The notes beneath the pieces were generated by a model. It searched no databases. It was not told the origin of the DNA and was given only the letters and a program-made list of their open reading frames with translations. A program made the translations under genes and the position numbers. This document shows, in pieces, positions 1-6,890 of a stretch of DNA of 64,000 nucleotides; position 1 is the stretch's first letter; every line of letters starts with the position of its first letter. The stretch is from Methylobacterium tardum (GTDB lineage Bacteria; Pseudomonadota; Alphaproteobacteria; Rhizobiales; Beijerinckiaceae): positions 5,029,501 to 5,093,500 of the forward strand of contig NZ_CP097484.1 in assembly GCF_023546765.1 (NCBI RefSeq), written 5' to 3'.

Positions 1-213
1 GTGCCCTCCGACAACGTGCTGTTCGCCTCGGAGATGGTGGGTGCGGTGAACGGGATCGATCCTGAAACGGGGCACGCCTACGACGACACCAAGCGCTACG
101 TCGAAGCCGCCGCCCTGTCCGACGCGGATCGGGCCAAGGTCTTTGCGGGCAACGCGCTCAAGGTCTATCCGCGCCTCCCGGACAAGCTCCGGGCGGCCGG
201 TCTGGTCCCATGA
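1..213 (+). CDS. Amidohydrolase family protein, C-terminal fragment (4-oxalomesaconate hydratase-like)
   Basis: The window opens inside this gene; only the last 70 residues are present and the true start lies upstream. The segment NVLFASEMVGAVNGIDPETG followed by a DDTKRY stretch resembles the C-terminus of amidohydrolase-2 enzymes of the LigJ/4-oxalomesaconate hydratase type, which act in the protocatechuate 4,5-cleavage (gallate) branch of aromatic catabolism. The barrel core with its metal ligands is outside the window, so the substrate is inferred only from this tail. The next gene, a P450 on the same strand, is 263 bp away, so there is no sign of an operon on this side. Confidence 0.6.
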   Translation: MPSDNVLFASEMVGAVNGIDPETGHAYDDTKRYVEAAALSDADRAKVFAGNALKVYPRLPDKLRAAGLVP

Positions 214-476
214 CAGCCGGTCCTCACCCCGGCGCCGATCGCGCGTGGCGGCCAGCGCGCGGCTGTCGCGGCAACTGGCCCCGCTCAGCCTCAGGCCGAG
301 CGGCATAGCGTTGGCGTCCACGCTGAGCGGGCGCTTCGCACCGAAGCAGCGGTCGGCCTGTAACCGCGCCTGAGAAGCCGGTACGGATCCCGGCATGCCC
401 GCTGCACGTCGGAACCGGCCCGGCACCGGTCAGGGGAGCGACGCACGGCCGCCGTCGCCTTCAACGAGGACACCCG

Positions 477-1853
477 ATGGACACCGTCATCACGGCGACC
501 GACACGCCCGGGCAAGCCTGCTTCACACCGCCCATGCCGCCGCTGGCGCCGGACCGCGTGGGCGCCCTCGGCGTCCTGGCCGGCCTGCGCCGCAACGCCT
601 ACTCCGCCTTTCCGCCCCGGTGCCGCGAGCAGGCGGTCCTCGTTCTGCCGATGCTCGGCCGCGACGTCGTCGTCGCCGCCGGCCCGCAGGCGATGCGCGA
701 CGTGCTGGCCACGCGCCCGGACCTCTACCGGCGCATCGCGGCCGGCGATCGCATCTTCGGGGCTCTCATCGGGCGCGGCGTCGCCGCCAGCGAGGGTCAG
801 GCCCGGCGCCGGCAGCGCCGGACTCTGGCGCCGGCCTTCACGCCCCGCACCGTGACCCTGCTGGCCCCGCACATGGCCGCTTGCGCCGAGGCGGCCTTCG
901 CCCAGCTGGAGGCGTCTCGCGGCGAACCCGTGAACCTGCTCGGGGTGATGCAGGACCTCAGCCCCGCCGTCGCCTGCACGAGCATGTTCTCCCTGGAGGT
1001 CGACGCGTTCGGACCGCAGCTGCGCGCCCTGCTCCTGTCCTACGCCGACGGCGTCGGACGGCCGCGGGCGAGTGACTTCATCCTGCCGCCTCGGGTGCCG
1101 ACGCTCGCCACCCTCCGCCGCGCGCGCTTCCGCCGGCGCTGGCGGGCGCTCATCCTCGCGATCATCGCCCGGCGCCGGGCCGCGCATCACCCGGGTGCGC
1201 CGCGCGATCTCTTCGACCTTCTGTCCGAGGCTTACGGGGATCGGGAGGAGGACCTCCTGGCCGACGAGGTGTCGGCGATGATCTTCGCCGGGCACGAGAC
1301 GACGGGCCTGACGCTGTTCTGGGCCTGCTACCTGCTGGCCAACGCACCCGATTGGCGCCGCGCCGTCCGGCGGGAAGCGCGGCGGGTGGACCTGTCCCCG
1401 GGCGGGGCCGGGTCGGCCGTCGGCGCTCTGCCGCAGACGCGCGCCGTGGTGGATGAGGCGCTGCGTCTCTACCCGCCGGCCTACATGACGGCACGCCAGG
1501 CAGTGGCGGATCACGCGCTGTGCGGCGTCCCGGTCAAGCGTGGGGCCATCGTGCTGATGCCGTTCACCCTGCTGCACACCGACCCGCGCCTGTGGACGTC
1601 GCCAGAGCGTTTCGACCCCGGGCGCTTCCTCGGACCCGAGAAGCCGGATCGCTACAGCTTCCTGCCGTTCGGCGCGGGTCCCCGCGTGTGCATCGGGGCG
1701 CAACTGGCCACGTCGGAGGCGGTGCTGGTCCTGGCGCGGTTGCTGCGGGACAACGACCTCGTCCTGGACGATGACGGGCCGGTGCTGCCGGTCGGCTCAT
1801 TCGCCACCCGGCCGAGCCGTTCCCCGACCTTCCGCCTGCTTCCGGCCGCGTGA
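477..1853 (+). CDS. Cytochrome P450
   Basis: A 458-residue protein of normal length for a soluble bacterial P450, a haem monooxygenase. The I-helix oxygen-activation motif AGHETT lies at about residues 271-276, the K-helix ExxR at E327/R330 (EALRLYPP), and the haem-binding loop FGAGPRVCIG has the thiolate ligand at Cys405. There is no N-terminal membrane anchor, so it is probably cytosolic and needs separate redox partners; no ferredoxin or ferredoxin reductase gene is adjacent. The ATG at 477 follows a GAGGA ribosome-binding sequence about 9 bp upstream. The gene converges on the amidase, whose stop is 65 bp downstream. The substrate cannot be inferred. Confidence 0.93.
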   Translation: MDTVITATDTPGQACFTPPMPPLAPDRVGALGVLAGLRRNAYSAFPPRCREQAVLVLPMLGRDVVVAAGPQAMRDVLATRPDLYRRIAAGDRIFGALIGRGVAASEGQARRRQRRTLAPAFTPRTVTLLAPHMAACAEAAFAQLEASRGEPVNLLGVMQDLSPAVACTSMFSLEVDAFGPQLRALLLSYADGVGRPRASDFILPPRVPTLATLRRARFRRRWRALILAIIARRRAAHHPGAPRDLFDLLSEAYGDREEDLLADEVSAMIFAGHETTGLTLFWACYLLANAPDWRRAVRREARRVDLSPGGAGSAVGALPQTRAVVDEALRLYPPAYMTARQAVADHALCGVPVKRGAIVLMPFTLLHTDPRLWTSPERFDPGRFLGPEKPDRYSFLPFGAGPRVCIGAQLATSEAVLVLARLLRDNDLVLDDDGPVLPVGSFATRPSRSPTFRLLPAA

Positions 1854-1918
1854 CGGTGCCGGCGACCTGCGCCCGCGGCGCGCGTCCTCGCCCCGCCCCG
1901 CAGGTTTCCTCTCTCTCG

Positions 1919-3328
1919 TCAGAGGCTCGGGTGCAGCCCGCGGACCGGGCTCAGGCCCTCCAGCAGCGATGCGGCGTGCAGCACGGTCGTCTCCGCCTGC
2001 CAGCGTCCCACCACCTGCACGTTGATCGGCAGCCCGTCGCGGCTGGTCCCAAACCGCATCGACAGGCCCGGTAGGCCGGTCACGTTGAGAGGTACGGTCG
2101 CACCCTGCAGGTAAGTCAGGTCGACGGTCTCGCCGTTGACGACGAGGTCCCGGATGCCGTGCCTGTGCGCCGGGACCGGCAGCACGGGGGTCAGCAGGAC
2201 GTCGTGATCGCGGAAATAGGCGGCATAGCCGTCCCGGAGCCGCTCCGCCGCCTGCTCGGCCGCGACGTAATCGCCGATCGACGTGTCGGGCAGCGACAGC
2301 ATCGCCCTGGCCATTTTATAGATCTCTGTGTCGGGACGGCCCGCGGTTGCCGCGCGGAACGCCGGCTTCATCTCCATGACGTGGAGCTTGTTGAACACGT
2401 CGAGGGCGAAGTCGCGCTCCAGCGCCGGGATGCGCACCTCCTCGACGTGGTGCCCTTCGCCCTTGAGGGCCTCGGCCGCCGCCCGCACGGTCGCGGCGAC
2501 CTCCGTGTCGATGGGTCCGAAGCCCGGCCCGACCATCCAGCCGACGCGGAGCTTGCGGTCGGGGGCGGCGGCGAGGCCGGCGTCGAACGGGACGGTGCTG
2601 GTCGCGAAGCTGTCCAGCCCGTCGGGACCGGCCAATTGCGAGAGGGCGAGCGCGAGATCGCGGACGCTGCGCGCCATCGGGCCGACATGCCAGAAGCGGC
2701 GCGGCGCCCGCGGCCAGATGCCGGTCATCGGCACGCGCCCGTGGGTCGCCTTCAGCGAGACGATGCCGGTCTGGGCCGCCGGGCCGCGCACCGAGATGGC
2801 GAGGTCGGTCCCGAGGCCGAGCGGCGACATGCCCGCCGCGATCGCCGCCGATTCGCCGCCGCTTGAGCCGCCCGGCGTGCGGTCGAGGTTCCATGGGTTG
2901 TTCGACCGGCCGGAGAGGAGGTTGTCGCTCTCGATCCAGTAGGAGAATTCCGGGAGGTTGGTCTTCGCCAGGAGGATGCCGCCCGCCTTCTTCATCCGCG
3001 CGACGCTGGTGGCATCGGCATCCGGGATCCGGCCCTTGAAGATCGGCGAGCCGCGCTGGGTCAGCACGCCGGCGGTGTCGATGGAATCCTTCACGGTGAA
3101 CGGCACGCCGTGCAGGGGCCCGAGTTCCTCGCCGGCGAGGATTGCGGCTTCCGCGGCCGCCGCGGCGTCGAGCGCATCCGCCGCGACGGTGACGATGGCG
3201 TTGACCTTGGGGTCGACGGCTTCGATGCGGTCGAGATGGGCCCGCACGACCTCGACGGGCGAGAGCTGCTTCGTTCGGATCAGCTCAGCCAGTCCGGTGG
3301 CGTCCAAGAAGATGATGTCCTGCGTCAT
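1919..3328 (-). CDS. Amidase (amidase signature family)
   Basis: A 469-residue amidase-signature hydrolase, similar in size to GatA/AtzE-type enzymes. The Ser-cisSer-Lys triad is readable: Lys80 in FTVKDS, Ser155 in the GGSSGG glycine/serine loop, and Ser179 in the SVRGPAA segment. The canonical DxGGSIR is here DLAISVR, so the glycine pair is replaced, which is unusual and may alter the active-site loop. No GatC or GatB genes are nearby, so a stand-alone amidase acting on a small amide is more likely than a tRNA amidotransferase subunit. It is divergent from a TetR regulator across 99 bp containing a perfect palindrome, so repression by that regulator is likely. Confidence 0.9.
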   Translation of the reverse strand: MTQDIIFLDATGLAELIRTKQLSPVEVVRAHLDRIEAVDPKVNAIVTVAADALDAAAAAEAAILAGEELGPLHGVPFTVKDSIDTAGVLTQRGSPIFKGRIPDADATSVARMKKAGGILLAKTNLPEFSYWIESDNLLSGRSNNPWNLDRTPGGSSGGESAAIAAGMSPLGLGTDLAISVRGPAAQTGIVSLKATHGRVPMTGIWPRAPRRFWHVGPMARSVRDLALALSQLAGPDGLDSFATSTVPFDAGLAAAPDRKLRVGWMVGPGFGPIDTEVAATVRAAAEALKGEGHHVEEVRIPALERDFALDVFNKLHVMEMKPAFRAATAGRPDTEIYKMARAMLSLPDTSIGDYVAAEQAAERLRDGYAAYFRDHDVLLTPVLPVPAHRHGIRDLVVNGETVDLTYLQGATVPLNVTGLPGLSMRFGTSRDGLPINVQVVGRWQAETTVLHAASLLEGLSPVRGLHPSL

Positions 3329-3395
3329 GTCGTTTCCCTACCTGTCGTTAGGCAGACAAGAGCTAGGGCTGGATTTTCGACGCGTCAACCCCTAG

Positions 3396-3409
3396 CTAAC
3401 GATCGTTAG
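3396..3409. promoter_or_regulatory. Probable TetR operator between amidase and TetR gene
   Basis: A perfect 14-bp palindrome, CTAACGATCGTTAG, lies 19 bp upstream of the TetR start and 68 bp upstream of the divergent amidase. A matching half-site (TCGTTAGG, 3345-3352) lies immediately upstream of the amidase. The arrangement fits a TetR dimer repressing itself and its neighbour. Binding is inferred. Confidence 0.6.
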
Positions 3410-3427
3410 ATTTTCGGCGCGGATGGG

Positions 3428-4000
3428 GTGGCTGCGATGAGTTCGAATGCGCGGGAAACGATTCTGGCCGCTGCCCGGAAAACAGCCCAGGCGCACGGCT
3501 ACGGCGGGCTGAGCTACCGCGATCTCGCCGACGCGGTCGGCATCAAGGCAGCGAGCATCTACCACCACTTCGCCAGCAAGGCCGATCTCGGCGCCGCCGT
3601 GGCCAGGCGCTACTGGGAGGATACGGCGGCGGAGCTGGATGCGATGCTGACCGAGACCTCGGATCCAGTCCGCTGCCTGCGGCTTTATCCAGGCACCTTC
3701 CGCAGGTCGCTCGAGGACGGGAACAGGCTCTGCCTGTGCAGCTTCATGTCGGCGGAATACGCCAACCTGCCGGACATCGTGCAGCGGGAGGCGCAAGGCT
3801 TCGCCGACGTGAACATCGCCTGGCTCGGCAAGGTGCTGGTCATGGCGGGGGTCGTGGAGCCCGAGGACAGCGAGGCGCGGGCCCGAGCGATCTTCGCCGC
3901 CGTGTCCGGAGCCCAGCTCTACGCGCGGAGCCGCGCGGACGTCGCGCAGTTCGACAGCCTGATCGAGACCTACCGCGCCTCGGGCCTCCTGCCGGGGTAA
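3428..4000 (+). CDS. TetR/AcrR family transcriptional regulator
   Basis: A 190-residue regulator. The N-terminal helix-turn-helix covers about residues 10-60: ETILAAARKTAQAHGYGG leads into the recognition region GIKAASIYHHFASK, typical of TetR proteins. The C-terminal ligand-binding part contains a CLCSFMSAEYANLP segment like that of NemR/YdhM-related regulators that sense electrophiles. Translation may start at 3428 or at a second ATG at 3437. It is transcribed away from the amidase and is the probable owner of the palindrome at 3396-3409. The natural ligand is unknown. Confidence 0.9.
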   Translation: MAAMSSNARETILAAARKTAQAHGYGGLSYRDLADAVGIKAASIYHHFASKADLGAAVARRYWEDTAAELDAMLTETSDPVRCLRLYPGTFRRSLEDGNRLCLCSFMSAEYANLPDIVQREAQGFADVNIAWLGKVLVMAGVVEPEDSEARARAIFAAVSGAQLYARSRADVAQFDSLIETYRASGLLPG

Positions 4001-4071
4001 ATTCCGAGGCGCGGTCGGCCGGGATGCCGAACGCGCCTCGGGTTCGTCTGCGGTCCGTTCACCCCAGGGCG

Positions 4072-4755
4072 TCAGGCGCGCGCGAGCAGGCCGAGAAGGC
4101 GCTCGGCCGCGGGTCCGGACGAGGCCGGGTTCTGGCCGGTGATCAGCAGGCCGTCGGCGACCACGTACGGTTCCCAGTCGCCGGCCTTGCTGAACCGGCC
4201 GCCGTTCCGCTTGAGCTCGTCCTCGGCGAGGAACGGGACGACCTGGGTCAGGCCCACGGCCTCTTCCTCGGTGTTGGTGAAGCCGGTGACGGCCTTGCCG
4301 TCGACCAGCGGTCTGCCGTCAGGCGCCTTGGCATGACGCAGCACGCCCGGCGCGTGGCAGACGAGCGTGACGGGCCTGCCCGCCTTGAGCGTCGTCTCGA
4401 TCAACCGGACGGAAGCGGGATCTTCGGCCAGGTCCCACAGGGGGCCATGCCCGCCGGGATAGAACACCGCATCGAAGTCTTCGGGGTTTACGCCATCGAG
4501 CCGGACGGTGTCCGCCAGGACGGCGTTGGCGTCGCGGTCCGCTTCGAAGCGTCGGGTCAGGTCGGTCTGGAAGCCCGGCTCGTTGCTCTTGGGATCCAGC
4601 GGCGGCCGTCCGCCCTTGGGTGAGGCGAGGACCACCTCGGCGCCGGCGTCCTTGAACACGTAGTAGGGGGCGGCGAGTTCCTCCAGCCAGAAGCCGGTCT
4701 TCCGGCCGGTGTCGCCGAGCTGGTCGTGCGAGGTCAGCACCATCAGGATCTTCAT
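4072..4755 (-). CDS. Type 1 glutamine amidotransferase-like protein of the DJ-1/PfpI superfamily (Hsp31-like)
   Basis: A 227-residue DJ-1/PfpI protein. The nucleophile-elbow cysteine is Cys133 in LVCHAPG, the supporting glutamate lies in GFWLEEL (residues 21-27), and YPGGHGPLWDL (about 99-109) forms the neighbouring loop. Members near Hsp31 act as glyoxalase III or aldehyde-detoxifying enzymes or as chaperones. The start at 4755 was chosen over longer frames because a GGAGAA sequence precedes it at proper distance and homology begins at MKILMVLTS. It lies 52 bp downstream of a small hypothetical gene that carries a NemR-type operator, so the pair is probably one operon controlled by the adjacent NemR-like repressor. 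A role in reactive-carbonyl defence is inferred. Confidence 0.88.
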   Translation of the reverse strand: MKILMVLTSHDQLGDTGRKTGFWLEELAAPYYVFKDAGAEVVLASPKGGRPPLDPKSNEPGFQTDLTRRFEADRDANAVLADTVRLDGVNPEDFDAVFYPGGHGPLWDLAEDPASVRLIETTLKAGRPVTLVCHAPGVLRHAKAPDGRPLVDGKAVTGFTNTEEEAVGLTQVVPFLAEDELKRNGGRFSKAGDWEPYVVADGLLITGQNPASSGPAAERLLGLLARA

Positions 4756-4807
4756 CGTCGTTCTCCGGGGTTGGTGTGAGTTTGTTGTCGGTACGTGCGC
4801 GATCGGG

Positions 4808-5056
4808 TCAGTTGTGGCGGGCCACCATCCCGTCGATGGAACGCGCGGCGGTCGCCTCGCGCGCCGGCCTGGCGTCGGCTTCCCCGGGCGCCGGGTCGGC
4901 GCGCCGGACCGTCTCGGGACCGGCCATACGGACGGCACCGATGACCTCCAGGGTGATGCGCTCCTCGGCCGAGGCGGCGGTGCCACCGAACAAGGCGGCC
5001 CCGAGTTCGGCGAGCAGCAGATAGGGAGCGATGGGATTTGCGATGGGTGGGGTCAT
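4808..5056 (-). CDS. Small hypothetical protein, first gene of the NemR-like-controlled operon
   Basis: An 82-residue protein that I do not recognise. The first 30 residues are mildly hydrophobic (PYLLLAELGAALFGG) and the remainder is charged and Ala/Arg-rich, with no known motif. Translation at 5056 is well supported by a strong GGAGGAGA ribosome-binding sequence 5-6 bp upstream. A near-perfect palindrome at 5081-5095 sits 25 bp before the start, so this is probably the first gene of a repressor-controlled transcript that continues into the DJ-1/PfpI gene. It could be a small accessory protein or a leader reading frame. Confidence 0.55.
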   Translation of the reverse strand: MTPPIANPIAPYLLLAELGAALFGGTAASAEERITLEVIGAVRMAGPETVRRADPAPGEADARPAREATAARSIDGMVARHN

Positions 5057-5080
5057 GGTCTCTCCTCCGATAAATTTTAG

Positions 5081-5095
5081 TAGACTGGTCGTCTA
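5081..5095. promoter_or_regulatory. NemR-type operator upstream of the small protein/DJ-1 operon
   Basis: TAGACTGGTCGTCTA is a near-perfect inverted repeat with TAGAC/GTCTA arms. It differs in one base from the copy at 5763-5777 in front of the regulator gene itself. It lies between the TetR gene and its presumed target operon. It resembles the E. coli NemR box (TAGACC...GGTCTA) as I recall it. Confidence 0.7.
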
Positions 5096-5139
5096 AGATC
5101 CGCGCGCGGACATGCCCCGCATCGGGATCGTTCGCCCGG

Positions 5140-5742
5140 TCAGACGGGTCGCGGCTCCAGGATGCGCCGCGTCGTCGTCATCGCGGCCTCGAACGGTACG
5201 TCGGTGCGCTCGATCTTCGCCATGAGGCTCGCACCGAGCCACAGGTGGTAGAGCGTCTCGGCCGTCGCGCGAGGTTCGGCCTCGACCTTCAGCGAGCCCT
5301 CGGCAATCCCCGCCTGGATGGCGCCCGTCACACGGTCGATGATCCCGGCCGTGCCGCGCTTGAGAGCCAGCCGCATGGGCTCGGACAGGTCCGAGACTTC
5401 CGCCGCGAGCTTCACCGCAAGGCACTTGCGCTGGTAGTCGATGCTGCCCTGCGTCGCCTGCCACTTGCGCCAGTAGTTCATCAGGCGCTCGGCATGGCTG
5501 AGGCCGGGCTCGGCGAGGGTCGCGTCGATGTCGGCGAGGTACGCCTCGAAGTAGTCGGCCAGGAGGGCCTCGCCGAACGCCTCCTTCGAGCCGAAGTAGT
5601 GGTAGAAGGACCCCTTCGGGACCCCGGCCGCGACCAGGATCTCGTTGAGGCCGACGCCCGAGAACCCCTTGGCACCCACGATGCCGTGGGCGGTGTCGAG
5701 GATGCCGCGCCGGGTGTCGATGTTGCCGCTGACCTGTGCCAT
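5140..5742 (-). CDS. nemR: NemR-like TetR family repressor (electrophile/hypochlorite sensing)
   Basis: A 200-residue TetR protein closely patterned on E. coli NemR along its whole length: VPKGSFYHYFGSKEAFG in the helix-turn-helix, KCLAVKLAAEVSDLSE in the sensor core and LYHLWLGASLMAKIER near the C-terminus. Its only cysteine, Cys107, aligns with the NemR redox cysteine Cys106. The lysine in LMAKIER aligns with the lysine that, in E. coli, forms the reversible bond to that cysteine. NemR represses nemA/gloA and is released by bleach, quinones and methylglyoxal. Here matching operators stand before this gene and before the downstream small-protein/DJ-1 pair, implying autoregulation plus control of a detoxification operon. 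Confidence 0.85.
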   Translation of the reverse strand: MAQVSGNIDTRRGILDTAHGIVGAKGFSGVGLNEILVAAGVPKGSFYHYFGSKEAFGEALLADYFEAYLADIDATLAEPGLSHAERLMNYWRKWQATQGSIDYQRKCLAVKLAAEVSDLSEPMRLALKRGTAGIIDRVTGAIQAGIAEGSLKVEAEPRATAETLYHLWLGASLMAKIERTDVPFEAAMTTTRRILEPRPV

Positions 5743-5762
5743 GACCCCGACATAGGCTCGAT

Positions 5763-5777
5763 TAGACCGGTCGTCTA
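5763..5777. promoter_or_regulatory. NemR-type operator upstream of the regulator (autoregulation)
   Basis: TAGACCGGTCGTCTA, an inverted repeat with 5-bp perfect arms, lies 20 bp upstream of the NemR-like gene start. It matches the site at 5081-5095 at 14 of 15 positions, which supports autorepression. Confidence 0.7.
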
Positions 5778-5779
5778 GA

Positions 5780-6170
5780 GGGAGCGATATACTTTTTGAA
5801 CCGACGGCGCTGCGCGTGCGACGCTCCAGTCCTGGAGCCGGGCGACGAGGACGGGTGGCCAGGCGCCCAGAACGGCGATCGACCAGCGCGTCTGGCGGCA
5901 GGGGCAGATCGCCAGACTGATGAGCGTGGCATGCCCATGGCCAGGACCCAAAGGTTGGCCAGTGCCGTCGAGCCGGTTGTCACGCTCCATTCATCAAGCA
6001 TTCATCAGCAGAACCTTTGTTCTAAAGGAGAATTCGATTCCGATCAGTGCTATGATTTCCGAAAATCAAGGGCGTGGCAGCTATAATTATTCGTCCCAAC
6101 ACCTCTTAAATCCGGTCTTCCAGCGCTTACATCTCTGCCACAGCAATGATGCTGCGGAGAGGAGACGATC
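5780..6170. other. Intergenic region with an AT-rich stretch and possible promoter
   Basis: This gap of about 390 bp between the NemR-like operator and the next gene becomes clearly AT-richer than its surroundings from about 5990 to 6130. It contains a perfect TATAAT at 6082-6087, a near-palindrome GATTTCCGAAAATC at 6053-6066, and an AAAGGAG run near 6025. A 41-codon open frame (6050-6174) overlaps the next start codon, but I do not call it a gene. The rest shows nothing recognisable. Confidence 0.45.
6082..6087 (+). promoter_or_regulatory. Candidate -10 element upstream of the small glycine-rich secreted protein
   Basis: A perfect TATAAT in an otherwise very GC-rich region lies 84 bp upstream of the start at 6171. 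No convincing -35 hexamer is seen 17 bp upstream (CCGAAA), so this remains a weak call. Confidence 0.25.
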
Positions 6171-6443
6171 ATGATGAAGCGTGTCGCCACGGCCGCTCTC
6201 GCGGCGGGTGCCCTTCTGGCTGCCGGTCCGGCGGCCGAGGCGAAGGGCTGCATCAAGGGCGCCATCGTCGGCGGCATCGCCGGCCACTACGCGGGGCACG
6301 GCGTCCTCGGCGCCGTCGGAGGCTGTGCCGCCGGGCGCGCCTTGGCCAACCGCCAGGCCGAACGCCAGCAGGCCGCCCCGCCCGTGAACACCAGCGGCGC
6401 GGTCCGCCCCGGCCAGGGCGCCGGCGGCTACGTCAGCTACTGA
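6171..6443 (+). CDS. Small secreted glycine-zipper-like protein
   Basis: A 90-residue protein. The N-terminus (MMKRVATAALAAGALLAAGP then AAEA-K) is a clear Sec signal peptide cleaved at about residue 23. The mature part begins GCIKGAIVGGIAGHYAGHG and contains regular small-residue G-x3-G spacing, as in glycine-zipper envelope proteins, plus two cysteines that could form a disulfide. The C-terminus is low-complexity and ends in GGYVSY. Translation starts at 6171 or at the adjacent ATG at 6174, behind a GGAGAGGAGA ribosome-binding sequence. Similar small envelope proteins are common in Methylobacterium, but their role is unknown. Confidence 0.75.
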   Translation: MMKRVATAALAAGALLAAGPAAEAKGCIKGAIVGGIAGHYAGHGVLGAVGGCAAGRALANRQAERQQAAPPVNTSGAVRPGQGAGGYVSY

Positions 6444-6890
6444 CTCGGAGGCGCAGCATCACGGGCGGGCGCGCCGGGACCCTCGGCAATCCTGTCCCGG
6501 CTCTGGTAGCCCGCCACCGCGACCAGGCGCAGGAGAGCCATCACCGAGAGGCTCCCTCGCTCATGTGGCGCCCTCCCCGGGGCGAACCAACGGAAGCCGC
6601 CGCGCGGGCAGCTCGCGGCGGCGGCGCCACCCGGAGCGGTCAGGAGCCCCAGCGCGTGCACGGCGCCGCCGTCTTCCAGGTCTTCGGTCGCCTCCCGAGC
6701 GACGCGCTTCGCTTCCCGGAGCGAGAGGCTTTCACGGAACTCCGCACGCGCTCAGCCGTGCGATCGAGGCCGACATTGGCTCCGGGATGAGGGTGAGTCC
6801 GGCGGCGCTTGCCGATCTGCGTCGCCGCGAGCGGCGGCCGTATAACCGGAACCGACACAGCACATGGGACCAGGAGAGGCCGGACAGGCC
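6444..6890. other. Intergenic region without a supported gene
   Basis: These 447 bp lie between the small secreted protein and the convergent chemoreceptor gene. Open frames cross it on both strands, but they are arginine/proline-rich translations typical of GC-rich noncoding DNA, without a good ribosome-binding site or recognisable motif. I see no repeat or RNA gene in it. Confidence 0.5.

Noticed and set aside
6444..6890. Possible gene on the plus strand (6565-6903)
   Set aside because: Arg/Pro-rich translation with no motif, and it runs into the chemoreceptor gene on the other strand.
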